Below are positions 46,705 to 56,237 of a stretch of DNA of 64,000 nucleotides, one piece after another. Origin of the DNA: CAVRUD01 sp963724285 (lineage in GTDB: Bacteria > Chloroflexota > Chloroflexia > Thermomicrobiales > UBA6265); the NCBI GenBank assembly GCA_963724285.1, contig CAVRUD010000019.1, positions 236,076 to 300,075 of the forward strand. The letters are read 5' to 3'. The notes under the pieces are model-generated. The model searched no databases, was not told the origin of the DNA, and saw only the letters and a program-made list of their open reading frames with translations. The position numbers and the translations under genes were made by a program. Position 1 is the first letter of the stretch. Every line of letters begins with the position of its first letter.

Positions 46705-48705
46705 TCAGGATTGGATCAGGATGTCAGGTACCACTGGTCGCGGCTGATGCGTGTGCCAGAACCAGTTTGCCGCGCCCCACCAGATCTTCTCTTCCGTTCC
46801 CGTGAAGACGTTGGCGACGTTCGATTTGACGATCACCGGCTGAGGCGATTGCCCGACCACGCCGATGACGTAAAGCGTGTTCTGGACGAAATCGTAGGCG
46901 GTGGTGGCCGCCGCCAGGTACTCCGGCGTGCCCATCTCGGTCTGCTGCCAGGCGTCAAAGGCGGCGGCCATCTCCTGCGCCTCGGCCGGCGGTTCGACAC
47001 CCGCGGTACCGCCGCTGGCAAACCAGTCGCGCCAGGCCGCCGCGTACCGGATGATCGAGTCGCCGCCCGGGCTGAGCTTCGATGACGCCCGATAGGTGTA
47101 GGCGGCCCGCTCCAACTGGCGGTCGACGTGCCAGCCGGTGGCATCTTGCTCACCGGCGGTGATCCGTTCGAGCAGGAAGTTGCGCTCACGGGCGGCAGGC
47201 GCGGCGGCCACGCCGACCTCCGCCCAGTGGCGGACCACCAGTTCGCAGACCTCCTTCTTGGGGCCTTCCTGGGGCAGGTACTCCAGCTGGAAAGAAAGAG
47301 GCTGGCCATCCGGGCGGAGGCGGACCCCATCACCGTCGCGCTGGTCCAGCCCCATCTCGTCCAGGAGCCGGTTGGCCTCAGCCTGGTCGAAGGCAACCAT
47401 GTGGTCGGCCCATTCCTGCTTGAAGTAGGCGGCCGACTCGTTGATCGTCGCCTGGCGGATCGTGCCCTGCCCGAGGAAGACGAGCTCGTTGATCTCCTCG
47501 CGGTTGATCGCCAAGCGACATCGCCTGGCGGAAGCGGAGATCGCCGAAGATGGCCTTGAGGGCGGGATCCGGGTGGTTCTGGTTGAAGGCAAGGGCGACG
47601 TCGGCGCCGCGCTCGCTGTAGACCAGGGTGGTCGTGTAGCCGCCGCCCTCTTCGCCGTCCCGAATGACCGGGTAGTTGATGATCTGAAGGTCGAGCCCGG
47701 CGACGCTCAGCTCGCCGGAGATCGCCATCAGATTCATGACCTCGGCGTCGCCGGCGTAGGTGATCGTGATGTTGTCGACGTACGGGAAGCTGGTTCCCCT
47801 CGGTGTCGACCTTGAAGTAGTACGGGTTGCGCTCGTACTGCTGGCGCTGGGTGTCGTTGCTGATCGGGCGCCAGGGACCAAGGACCGGGAGGTCCGGGTT
47901 GAAGGCGCCGTAGTTGTACGTCGTGGCCGCGCACATCGCCTGGAAGTAGAGCGGCCAGGAGTCGTACCCGGCGGCGGTCGCTTCTTCCGCCGCGTTTGGG
48001 TTGTACTTGAGTGTGGAACTGTTCCAGGTAGTGGCGTGCTCGCCACGGCTCGGCGGGCGCCGCCGAGTAATGGACCAGGTTGAAGGCCGGATTCGGCACG
48101 GCGAAGGTAAAGTCGATCGTGTAGTCGTCGACCGCCGTCACGCCGATGGGTTCGCCGCCGACGACCCACTGGCCAGGGATCGTCGGATAGAGCTCCGGGT
48201 GAAACTGCCAGTCCTCGAAGTAGAACGTCATGTCCCGGGTCGTGAACGGCTCGCCGTCCGACCACTTGATGCCCTGCCGAAGGGTGATCCGGCAGCTGGT
48301 GAAGTCGGAGTTGAACTCGAAGCCGCTGGCGATCTCGGGGTAGGCCTCCGAGAGGTCGTTGGAGAAGCGGAAGAGGCCGGCCACCATCCCGACCTGAAGA
48401 TCGCTGGTGGTCTCCGGCGCCATCGCCGCGCCGAACATCGTGCCGCCGTACGTCCCGACCGCTTTCGGGGTGACGACCAGCGGCTCCGCCGGCAGCCGCT
48501 CCGCCACGGGCGGCAACTGCCCGGCCTGGACCCGCTCGGCCAGCACCGGGGCCTCGTTGTACGTAGCGGGTTGCGCGGCGGCGCTGGTGACGAGCCGTGG
48601 CAGCACGCCGCTGGCCCCCAATACCGCCGCCGGGGCCATCGCCGCGAAGTGCCGTCGGCTGAGCCTAAGAGCACGACCCGAATTTCCTCCGTTACGCAGA
48701 GTCAT
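46705..48705 (-). CDS. ABC transporter family-5 substrate-binding protein, three frameshifts
   Basis: An exported binding protein of about 660 residues. The Tat signal is LSRRHFAAMAPAAVLGASG, with RBS GGGAGGTCAC before ATG 48705. Family-5 blocks include GTYGGTMFGAAMAPETTSDL, ITLRQGIKWSDGEPFTTRDM and LGPWRPISNDTQRQQYERNP. Frame changes occur near 48000, 47790 and 47515 before the long C-terminal frame (AINREEINELVFLGQGTIRQ; ANRLLDEMGLDQRDGDGVRL) ending at 46705. The length suits large-ligand types that bind oligosaccharides. It is the first gene of the minus-strand ABC operon. Confidence 0.8.
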
Positions 48706-48931
48706 GTGACCTCCCTTGGCCGGAGACTACGAAGTCCGCATCCAATAGACCCAACAGCGCATCACCGTTCTGACAGCGCCCGCCTCCTTTCGTCGCTCGA
48801 AAGGCGGCCACAGGAGGCTCGACCTTCACGTGGCGATGCCACCAAACGGCCGGGACAACCACCTCCCTATCGGTCAAGGACCGCCATGCAATCACTAGAA
48901 CAATTCTCAACACATTCTGGATGCGGGCAGC

Positions 48932-48960
48932 ACCTTAACGCACCCCGAAAAGGGTGTCAA
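48932..48960 (-). promoter_or_regulatory. Promoter of the second ABC operon with inverted repeat in the spacer
   Basis: TTGACA (48955-48960, minus strand) stands exactly 17 bases from TAAGGT (48932-48937). The spacer contains CACCC/GGGTG arms (48941-48956), a likely operator overlapping the -35 box. The leader to the binding-protein ATG is about 220 bases and holds no recognised gene. Confidence 0.5.
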
Positions 48961-49104
48961 CCAGCTCCGCCAACCGCCATGCCCGTCGACGGGGGTGCGT
49001 CGAGACCAGGTATTTTCGCTAATCGTTTAGCGTGACTACCCAAGGATGATGAATATTGCAGCCCGGTATGAGGCGAGAGGATCTCAGGGCAACATGCACG
49101 AGAC

Positions 49105-49133
49105 TTGACCGATCATGAGGCAAGTGGTACAAG
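49105..49133 (+). promoter_or_regulatory. Promoter of the SDR gene
   Basis: TTGACC at 49105-49110 and TACAAG at 49128-49133 with a 17-base spacer, giving a start near 49140 and an 80-base leader to ATG 49223. It diverges from the ABC operon promoter at 48932-48960. Confidence 0.45.
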
Positions 49134-49222
49134 CCGACACTACGGTTTGGCGTCGATTGTATCGGCAATGTTCTACTTGCCGGGGCGAGGCCATGCGGTT
49201 TATTGGGCTGGGGAGGCCAACG

Positions 49223-50014
49223 ATGGGCGAGCGGTTGGCGGGCAAGGTTGCCCTGGTGACGGGCGGCGGCGGCGGGATCGGCGAAGCGACCGCACGCCTC
49301 TACTGGGAGGAAGGTGCAAAGGTCATGATCGTCGACGTCGACGGCGATGCCGCCAAGGCGGCCTCCGTCGGAATCGACCCGGGCGGCGAACGTATCGGGG
49401 CGGTCGCCGCCGACCTGACCAAGGAAGCGGAGGCCGAGCGCGCGGTCCGCGAGACCGTCGCGCGCTTCGGGCGGCTCGACGTCCTGGCGAACGTCGCCGC
49501 GGTGCGTGTCCACGGCCCGGTAACAGAGGCGACGGTCGAGTCGTGGGACTTCGTCGTCGGGGTCAACCTGCTCGCCGTGGCGTACGGGTGCAAGTTCGCC
49601 ATCCCGGAGATGGTCAAGAACGGCGCCGGCAGCGTCATCACCATTTCGTCGGCGAACGCGACCGTCGGCCGCAAGGGCATGGGCCAGTACGACGCGACAA
49701 AGAACGCCGTGCTGGCGCTCACCCGCTCGATGGCCTGCGACCACGCGGCAGAGGGCATCCGGGTCAACGCCGTCTCTCCTGGGCCGACCCTGACCCAATA
49801 CCACGTCCGCAACCGGATCAAGCGTACCGGCGAGACCCCCGAGGAAGCCGAAGCGGCGATGCGTACCGCCGGGGCGCCGCACACGCTGCTCGGGCGCCAG
49901 GCCGAACCGCGCGAGATCGCCTACGCCATGCTCTTCCTGGCCAGCGACGAGTCCTCCTACATCACCGGCGCCAACATACCCGTCGACGGCGGCATCTCCG
50001 GCCTGCGTGACTAG
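49223..50014 (+). CDS. SDR family NAD(P)-dependent oxidoreductase
   Basis: A 263-residue classical short-chain dehydrogenase. Motifs: cofactor loop VTGGGGGIGEATARLYW (TGxxxGIG, about residues 12-19), the NNAG equivalent LANVAAV, the catalytic Ser in ITISSAN, the Y-x-x-x-K motif in GQYDATKNAVLAL, and the C-terminal LFLASDESSYITGANIPVDGG. RBS GGGGAGGCC precedes ATG 49223. Divergent from the second ABC operon, so it probably oxidises or reduces the imported sugar or derivative. Intact. Confidence 0.9.
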   Translation: MGERLAGKVALVTGGGGGIGEATARLYWEEGAKVMIVDVDGDAAKAASVGIDPGGERIGAVAADLTKEAEAERAVRETVARFGRLDVLANVAAVRVHGPVTEATVESWDFVVGVNLLAVAYGCKFAIPEMVKNGAGSVITISSANATVGRKGMGQYDATKNAVLALTRSMACDHAAEGIRVNAVSPGPTLTQYHVRNRIKRTGETPEEAEAAMRTAGAPHTLLGRQAEPREIAYAMLFLASDESSYITGANIPVDGGISGLRD

Positions 50015-50090
50015 TCGGGTCTTGTCTCGGGAGAAGTGATCGCGGTTCGAGTCCTGATCGGGACGGTGCTGAGGGAGCTGGTACGCGAAA

Positions 50091-50909
50091 ATGACCCTGC
50101 GCGCAACCGTAGAGAGCGACGGCCAGATCGTGAACATCAGCAGGGGCGATGGTACGCCGCTCCTGACGCATCGCGTCCCCCGGGACCGGAGGCCTACCTT
50201 CCACCCGATCATGGCCCCGGACGGAGTCGGAGTCTTGACCGAGGACGGCCCGGCCCACCACCCCTGGCAGCACGGGCTTTACACCGGCTTCAACCTGGTC
50301 AACGGCTTTGGATTCTGGCGAGACGAGCCGGGCGACGGCTCGTTTCGTCCCGCCCTTACCTCCCCGCCCGAAGCCGAAGTGTCGGCGCTGCGCTGGACCA
50401 TCGAGACCGCCTGGATCGCACCGGACGGCACCAAGCTGATCCATGAGCGCCAGAGTTGGGCACTGACCGACGAGCGGGAAACGTTCGACCTCGATCTTCA
50501 GTGGGAGCTTCACGCCGAGCAGGAGATCGAGATCGGCCAGTTCATGGCCGGCGGCCTCTTCCTGCGGATGCCCTACACGCCGGAGCGCGGCGGTGAGGCG
50601 GTCAACTCGGACGGACTGGTCAACAGCGCCGCCGAAAAACAGCGGTCCCGGTGGGTCTCCTTGAGCATGCCGATCGAGGGCCGGGAGGATTGGGCGGGGA
50701 TGGCGATCATGGAGCACCCCTCCAACCCTGCCTTCCCGTCCACCTGGCGGGTCGACAACGAGTTGGGGATCTCGCCGAGCCGGTGCATCGCGGGGTCGTG
50801 GACGATCCCGGCCGGTGGAGCCGACCGGTATCGCCACCGCATCCACGTCTTCGCCGGTAGAACGAACTCCGCCCGTATCGAAGAGCGGTGGAGTTCGTTC
50901 GCCGGATAG
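50091..50909 (+). CDS. DUF6807 (PmoA-like) family protein
   Basis: A 272-residue beta-rich protein of the DUF6807 family (the so-called methane oxygenase PmoA family, misnamed). Characteristic parts are FHPIMAPDGVGVLTEDGPAH, HHPWQHGLYTGFNLVNGFGF, HPSNPAFPSTW and the two-strand ending RYRHRIHVFAGR. HHPWQHGLYTG with its histidines is the family hallmark. Such genes usually lie in carbohydrate-utilisation loci. It is 76 bases after the SDR gene and co-directional. Start at ATG 50091; the RBS is weak. Biochemical role unknown. Confidence 0.75.
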   Translation: MTLRATVESDGQIVNISRGDGTPLLTHRVPRDRRPTFHPIMAPDGVGVLTEDGPAHHPWQHGLYTGFNLVNGFGFWRDEPGDGSFRPALTSPPEAEVSALRWTIETAWIAPDGTKLIHERQSWALTDERETFDLDLQWELHAEQEIEIGQFMAGGLFLRMPYTPERGGEAVNSDGLVNSAAEKQRSRWVSLSMPIEGREDWAGMAIMEHPSNPAFPSTWRVDNELGISPSRCIAGSWTIPAGGADRYRHRIHVFAGRTNSARIEERWSSFAG

Positions 50910-51004
50910 CGGAGCGATAACCGGTTACCGGCATACAAACCGGCCGGCGTACAGTGTTGGTCGAAACTTGGCGGGCTGCCTCACAATGAGCACGATGTCA
51001 CACG

Positions 51005-51010
51005 TATAAT
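51005..51010 (+). promoter_or_regulatory. Candidate -10 box of the MocR-type regulator
   Basis: A perfect TATAAT at 51005-51010, flanked by CACACG and GTGCGG, which together form a small palindrome that the regulator could bind. The -35 region is weak. The start would be near 51017, 68 bases before ATG 51085. Confidence 0.4.
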
Positions 51011-51084
51011 GTGCGGTCGTTTTCGACGGTACCCACATGGGTGGAATTCGTTCGAATCGGTCTGCCCCGCTGCGGGAGCGCCCT

Positions 51085-52632
51085 ATGGAAGTGCCGATCG
51101 ACCGCCTTGGTGTTCGGGCTGCATCCGATCACGTCACGCGCTCCGAGGCAATCGCCGCCGCTTTCCAGCGGGCGATCGCGGAGGGGCGACTCGTTTCCGG
51201 GCAACGCCTCCTGCCAATCCGGCGCCTCTCCACCGAGTTGGGGGTTAGTGGGGCGACCGTCGCTGCCGCCTACAGTCTGCTGCAAGAGCGAGGCTGGACA
51301 CGGGGTGAGGTCGGGCGGGGAACGTTCGTCGTGGGCTGGCCTGACGGAGCAACGAACGGAGCAACGAATGGCGCACTGCCCGGGGCGATCTCGGCCGGAA
51401 CAAGGCTGACGCGTTCCTATCCTGTCAGCGTCCCGCGGGCTCCGTGGCGGCGGCGCGCGATGGTCTCCTCCGCCGCCCGTCTCGTTGCCGCGCACCCCAT
51501 GGCAATCGATTGCACATCGGGTAAGCCCGATCCCGACCTCATCTTGAAGGACATCGTCGTCCGTTCTTGGCGGGCAGCACTCGACGAGACGAACAACGCG
51601 GACCTGCAGTATGCGAATCCCGAGCCGGCCGAGGCGCTCGTCCGGGCACTCTGGCCACGCCTGGAGCGCGACGCTATCGCCGTGGCCGGGTCAGAACTCG
51701 TGGTCGGATCTTCCGCGCAACAATTGATGGTGCTCTCGCTCTCCGTTGCGGCGGCGTTGTGGCAGGCAGCGCCACGGATCGTCGCGGTCGAGGAGCCCGG
51801 ATACCAGACTGTGTTCGACGCCTTCGAGCGGATGGGATTCCGGCTTGTTGGGATGGCCATCGACGACGAGGGCGTGATCCCGGAATCCCTGGAACACGCC
51901 CTTTCGGCTGGCGCTCAGATCGTCCTGCTTACACCAAGGGCGCAGAACCCATTCGGGGCGTCGTGGTCCATGGGCCGCAGGCGAGCGCTTGCCAGAATTC
52001 TCGGCGCGTTTCCCGAAACCGTGATGATAGAGGATGACCAGTTCGCCGATCTGGCGGCGGCCACCCCCGGCTCGCTGCTGAATGAACCCCATCTCGCCGA
52101 ACGGGTCATCTACGTCCGCTCGTTCGCGAAGGCAATCGCACCGGATATGCGCCTTGCCATCGCCCTCGCCCGACCTCGTTTGCGGAACCTCCTGGTCGAG
52201 GCCAAGAGCTTCACGGATGGCTGGAGCCCGCGCCTGTCCCAACGAGCCCTTGGTCACCTCCTGGCGGATCCAGACGTAGACGAGGCGCTCGACAGCGTGC
52301 GCCGCAGTTACGCGGCACGGCGACGGGCGGCGCTCAACATCCTGAGCGATCGACTGGCCTCCGTGGGCACGACTGTCCACGGTGGAGACGGACTGAATAT
52401 CTGGGTCGCACTCACGCCGGGCATGGACGCGGCTGAGGTTGTCGAGCGCGCTGCCACGCTCGGTGTGCTGCTTTCCTCCGGCGAGCCGTTCTTCATCCGT
52501 CCGGGCCACAATGGCGCCATCCGGATGAGCGTCAGCGGTGTGAGCACAGAGGAAGCCAGGTGGGTAGCCCACCGCGTCGCCGAGGCCGTGCTCACGACTG
52601 CGACGGTGCCGGCCATCCCCATCCCTATCTAG
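51085..52632 (+). CDS. MocR-type regulator (GntR winged helix fused to aminotransferase fold)
   Basis: A 515-residue fusion. The N-terminal GntR-type winged helix is SEAIAAAFQRAIAEGRLVSG to QRLLPIRRLSTELGVSGATV. A linker with the repeat GATNGATNGAL follows, then a fold-type I PLP-dependent aminotransferase domain: YANPEPAEALVRALWPRLER, IVAVEEPGYQTVFDAFERMG, the D-x-x-F region VMIEDDQFADLAAA, and the PLP lysine in RSFAKAIAPDMRLA. Such proteins use PLP or an aminated ligand as effector. ATG 51085 has CGGGAGC upstream; an earlier ATG at 51037 lacks an RBS. Near the transporter genes it may regulate uptake of an amino compound or amino sugar. Confidence 0.85.
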   Translation: MEVPIDRLGVRAASDHVTRSEAIAAAFQRAIAEGRLVSGQRLLPIRRLSTELGVSGATVAAAYSLLQERGWTRGEVGRGTFVVGWPDGATNGATNGALPGAISAGTRLTRSYPVSVPRAPWRRRAMVSSAARLVAAHPMAIDCTSGKPDPDLILKDIVVRSWRAALDETNNADLQYANPEPAEALVRALWPRLERDAIAVAGSELVVGSSAQQLMVLSLSVAAALWQAAPRIVAVEEPGYQTVFDAFERMGFRLVGMAIDDEGVIPESLEHALSAGAQIVLLTPRAQNPFGASWSMGRRRALARILGAFPETVMIEDDQFADLAAATPGSLLNEPHLAERVIYVRSFAKAIAPDMRLAIALARPRLRNLLVEAKSFTDGWSPRLSQRALGHLLADPDVDEALDSVRRSYAARRRAALNILSDRLASVGTTVHGGDGLNIWVALTPGMDAAEVVERAATLGVLLSSGEPFFIRPGHNGAIRMSVSGVSTEEARWVAHRVAEAVLTTATVPAIPIPI

Positions 52633-52823
52633 AAACGGCGATGGACTTGGTTGGTTTGAGGTAGAGAAGGTCTACCCCGCAAGCCCTAACCCATCGATGT
52701 GACCGTCGACCAGTGGGCCGCCGTGGCCCTGTACCTGACACTGATGTGGCCCGAGTCACCCGACGAGCGCGACTCTGGGCATCCCGTGCCTCCACTACGG
52801 CACCAAGCCGGGCCTCAACGGGG

Positions 52824-53020
52824 GGTGGTCGTAGCCGAGGCGACGGAATGTCGCAGGGTTGGGGCGTCTGGGCGGGCGGCCGAGCAGGATGATCGGGTTC
52901 GCCGCTTGACGCCGGAGATCCTGGACTGTGATCCGATCGCCCGCCTAAACGCGGTCGCTGCGGGACGTCGCGGCGGAGTTCGGCGTGAGGCACGAGACGG
53001 AGCGGGCGGTGCCGCGGGTC
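52824..53020 (+). pseudogene. Helix-turn-helix repeat copy D, degenerate
   Basis: Base-level relative of copy E: VVVAEATECRRVGASGRAAE, then QDDRVRRLTPEILDCDPIAR. A frame change near 52955 leads to TRSLRDVAAEFGVRHETERAVPR. The recognition helix is altered (RHETERAV instead of SHETVRSV) and there is no stop at the usual place. Clearly a decayed copy. Confidence 0.55.
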
Positions 53021-53774
53021 GCCAATACGGTCGACGGGCCTCGGTCGCTCCGCCGGAGGGCGCGTGGTTTACCGCCGCCGCGTGTCGACCCAAACCGGGG
53101 TTCAACAGTCGACCGCCGCGCGCACCGACCCCGTCGCAGGGCCCGTCCGTGGCCGATCCGATGCTCGACGACCCGAGCCATCCCCAGCCGATCCCGCTGA
53201 CCCTCCTCGAGGACCGGGCGCCGCGGCGCAACGCTGGCGGCCCCGCTGACCTCCCGCGTCGGCCGGGAGCGCGAGACCGAGGCCCCGTCGACGGGGCCTC
53301 GGCGGTGTGCGCACACCCCCGGCCTGCCGGCCGCGGCCGCCTGCCGTCCGCGGTGCGGTGCGCGCGTGTTCGGGAGCCTACCTCCCCCGCCCGGGGACCG
53401 CCCGCCGCAGGTGGCGCGGGTCGCGCTGGGCCACGCACCTGACCCCGTGCCCCGCCGGGTCGGGTAAGCAATTTACCCCATGCCGGACCTCTTACCGGAC
53501 GCTCCGGATTGGGGGATTCGCCGGATGCGTCCGGGGCGCCGCCCGGGCAGGATGGCAAGAGTTCGGGCAGGGCCGGCCCGAACGCACGCCGAGGGCTCGC
53601 GGTCGACGTGGGAATGGACGGGGCGGGGACGCCAAGGGGACGGCGCCTCCCTCCTCTGGTACCCCGAATCGACACGTCGCCATGTGGCCCGCGGCCGATC
53701 AGCGAACGACGTATCAGCTGGCCGCTCCATGTTGGAGCGGGCCTTTCCTGGCACAAAGGAAAGAAGGTGCCAAG
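53021..53774. other. Degenerate intergenic region, no gene recognised
   Basis: About 750 bases of GC-rich sequence with only Arg/Pro/Gly-rich open frames. It contains the perfect palindrome at 53277-53302 and ends in an RBS-like AAAGGAAAGAAGG before 53775. Confidence 0.4.
53277..53302. repeat. 26-bp perfect palindrome
   Basis: Arms CCGAGGCCCCGTC and GACGGGGCCTCGG meet without a spacer. No T-run follows, so a classical terminator is unlikely. It could be a recombination or protein-binding site, or fold as a hairpin in RNA. Confidence 0.6.
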
Positions 53775-53867
53775 ATGTCAACGAATCCCATGGCCACGGT
53801 TCCCACCATGGCACCCGATCTGGCGGAAATCAAGCAGCGGCAGCAGCAGACGTGGGCTGCCGGCGAC
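53775..53867 (+). pseudogene. Orphan N-terminus duplicated from a methyltransferase gene
   Basis: MSTNPMATVPTMAPDLAEIK followed by QRQQQTWAAGD is clearly related to the start of the methyltransferase at 54980 (MSTLVSPTVDLAAVKQRQQR then TWATGDY). Homology ends there, and the frame runs straight into the signal peptide of the next gene through DKETTTM. It has its own RBS (AAAGGAAAGAAGGTGCCAAG). If translated, it would add a 37-residue leader to the secreted protein. Confidence 0.6.
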
Positions 53868-53885
53868 GACAAGGAGACCACCACG

Positions 53886-54387
53886 ATGCGACGCTTCCTC
53901 ACGCTCGGGCTGATGGCCCTGACCCTGTTGCTCGCGGTCGGCGCGAGCGCCCAAGGCGCCACCGCGGCCAAGACGCCCGCCTTCAAGAAGGACCCGGTCT
54001 TCACCGAGATCGGCTTCAGGCTCAACGTCACCGGCACGATCGCCGGCCTGGAGCCCTCGACCGAGCACCCGGACGACACCAAGATCTTCCTGACCGGGTA
54101 CGGCACCCTGACGGTTGACTGCTTCGATTCGTCCGCCACGTTGTTGGGCGAGGCGACGGCCTCATTCGGGAGCGTCCAGGGCCTGCAGTACGTTCCGGAC
54201 AGCCAGCTCCGGTCGAGCGGCATGGCGGTCAACGTGACGACGACGGCACCGGGCCTGACGCCGGAGCAGGCCGGCTGCCCGGTCGGCGCCACCTACACGG
54301 CCGCCCGCGACACCACCTACACGACCGGCGCGTGTGGTGGTCATCCAGGGTGGACTCATCGTCCTGGATCAAACCTTGTACCTCTAG
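53886..54387 (+). CDS. Secreted hypothetical protein, frameshift near the end
   Basis: An exported protein of about 165 residues. The signal peptide is MRRFLTLGLMALTLLLAVGASAQ with the ATG at 53886 (ACAAGGAGACC upstream). The mature part has beta-strand patterns (KDPVFTEIGFRLNVTGTIAG; KIFLTGYGTLTVDCFDSSAT; LRSSGMAVNVTTTAPGLTPE; two cysteines). Near 54330 a one-base shift gives a natural hydrophobic end VVVIQGGLIVLDQTLYL and stop 54385-54387; without it the frame runs on into Arg-rich sequence. Function unknown. Confidence 0.6.
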
Positions 54388-54804
54388 GCCGCGCGACCCA
54401 CCCGGCGGCCGGCCCTGCCCGGGGGCGCAACCGAAGCGCAACCGTAGGGCACCCGCCCATCGTCTTCGGCGGCGACGGCCCTGCTTGGCCGTCGCCCGCC
54501 GGATCGCGACCACCATCCCGGGCACGGCCGGGCCACGCTCGTTCGGTACGCACTCGAACCGCCGAAAGGCGGGCCGGCTGGAGGCTGACGGTCTATCTGG
54601 AGGCCTGACCCGCCTCGCAGCTCAACCGACAAACCCGAGGGCCGTCGGCGATTACCCCCGGTCCACCTATCCGCCGCTCGTACGCTCCCCCGATGGACGG
54701 ACCCGTTCCTCACCAATCGACGCGGGCGAGTTCACCAGAGGTCCGATCACGTCATGATGATGCTTCCGTTTCCGACGATCGTCGCTTCGTTGCCGAGCAC
54801 CAGA
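54388..54804. other. Intergenic, no gene recognised
   Basis: About 420 bases after the secreted protein with only Arg/Gly-rich open frames. Nothing supportable is seen. Confidence 0.4.
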
Positions 54805-54921
54805 TAGACGAACGGGTGCGAGACGCGCGGCCTCACCGACGCTGACGGCGACGGCTACACCGACGGTGCCGAGATCTCCGAGCACCACACGTCGCCAGAT
54901 GATCCAGCGAGTCACCCGTAA
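54805..54921 (+). pseudogene. 3' remnant of a calcium-binding thrombospondin type-3 repeat protein
   Basis: One frame reads GLTDADGDGYTDGAEISEHH followed by TSPDDPASHP and a TAA at 54919-54921. The DxDGDGxxDxxE pattern plus T-x-P-x-D-P is the thrombospondin type-3/dockerin-like calcium-binding repeat found in secreted bacterial proteins. There is no upstream coding sequence, so only the tail of a lost gene remains. Confidence 0.5.
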
Positions 54922-54979
54922 CCGCGGGGCAGCTGTGCCCTCCGGAGTAGACACCAGTCACAGAAAGGACCCCTTCGCC

Positions 54980-55805
54980 ATGAGCACCCTCGTCAGCCCC
55001 ACCGTCGACCTCGCCGCCGTCAAGCAGCGCCAGCAGCGAACCTGGGCCACCGGCGACTATTCGGAGATCGGCGCCACGCTCCAGATCATCGCGGAGAACC
55101 TGTGCGAGGCGGTCGGCCTGCGCGCCGGACAGCGGGTCCTCGACGTCGCCACCGGGAGCGGCAACACGGCCCTGGCCGCGGCCCGGCGCTTGCCGCACGT
55201 CGTCGGCGTCGACTACGTCCCGGCCTTGATCGACCGCGCCCGGACGCGGGCCGAGGCCGAGCGCCTCCCCGTCGAGTTCCGGGACGGCGACGCCGAGGCC
55301 CTCGACTTCGCCGATGCCTCGTTCGATGCCGTGCTCTCGACCCTGGGCGTCATGTTCGCCGCGGATCAGGAGCCGACCGCCCAGGAGCTGCTGCGGGTCT
55401 GCCGCCCCGGCGGCAAGATCGGCCTGGCGAACTGGACGCCGGAGGGCTTCATCGGCGGCGTCTTCCGCACCATCGGGCGGAACGTCCCGCCGCCGGCCGG
55501 GGTCAATCGCCCGCCCTGTGGGGGACCGAGGACCGGCTCCGGGAGCTCTTCGGCGACGGGATCTCGTCGCTGACCGCCACGCGGCGCACACTTCATCTTC
55601 CTCTACAGCACGCCGGAGGCCTGGCTCGGGTTCTTCCGCACGTACTACGGCCCCGTGCAACAAGGCCTTCGAGGCGCTCGACGCGGTCGGCAAGGACCGG
55701 CTCGAGGGCGAGATGATGGACCTCATCGCCCGGTACAACCGGTCCGAGGACGGCGACCTGGTCGTCCCGAGCGAGTACCTCGAGGTGGTCGCGGTTCGCA
55801 GCTAG
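54980..55805 (+). CDS. SAM-dependent methyltransferase, three frameshifts
   Basis: A class I methyltransferase of about 272 residues of the UbiE/type-11 kind. Start MSTLVSPTVDLAAVKQRQQR; motif I VLDVATGSGNTALAAARRLP; post-I VVGVDYVPALIDRARTRAEA; motif IV-like FDAVLSTLGVMFAADQEPTA; then CRPGGKIGLANWTPEGFIGG. Near 55510, 55590 and 55655 the frame changes: ALWGTEDRLRELFGDGISSL, FIFLYSTPEAWLGFFRTYYG, NKAFEALDAVGKDRLEGEMM, ending SEYLEVVAVRS at 55805. Blocks remain well conserved despite the breaks. Substrate unknown. Confidence 0.75.
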
Positions 55806-55985
55806 GCGCCGTCACGGCCCCGACCATCCCATCCCCTCGCCACGTCCGGAACCGCCCCCGCTCCCGAGTTCGCGGGACGGGGGCGGTCCACGTCTCCGGC
55901 CCACCCACGCCGGGCCGAGGCTGGTCCGTGCGAAGGATGGGGAAAGCCTCCCCCCCTTCGCGCGCCCGCCTCTGCGGCTCGGGCC

Positions 55986-56236
55986 CTATTCAAAAGCGGC
56001 GTACCCGTCGGTGTAGAGCGACCACGGGATGCGCCGGGCCCGCTCGGCGGTCCGCGGGCAGCGGCTCCGAGGGGCAGCAGCGAACCGGACGCTTGCTCCG
56101 AGTCCTGGGCCTGCTGGAGCACGAGCGACCGCGGGTACGGGTAGAACGTGTCCGGGTCGACGCACTTGGCGAAGACCGCCTTCAGCGGCGCCTCCTGTTT
56201 CCGGCGAGCCCTGCGACCATCGGAGACAGCTTCCAA
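55986..56236 (-). pseudogene. Unrecognised minus-strand remnant
   Basis: A short protein-like piece: KQEAPLKAVFAKCVDPDTFY, then PYPRSLVLQQAQDSEQASG, with a shifted end reading IPWSLYTDGYAAFE. I do not recognise it. It has no start and is broken by at least one frameshift. It lies directly before HTH copy E. Confidence 0.35.
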
Positions 56237-56237
56237 G

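Noticed and set aside
50030..50075. tRNA-like T-loop string GGTTCGAGTCC
   Set aside because: The flanking bases do not form a T-stem and no acceptor or anticodon arms can be drawn.
53307..53756. Open frames on both strands before the duplicated methyltransferase start
   Set aside because: Low-complexity Arg/Pro/Gly text without RBS or any conserved block.
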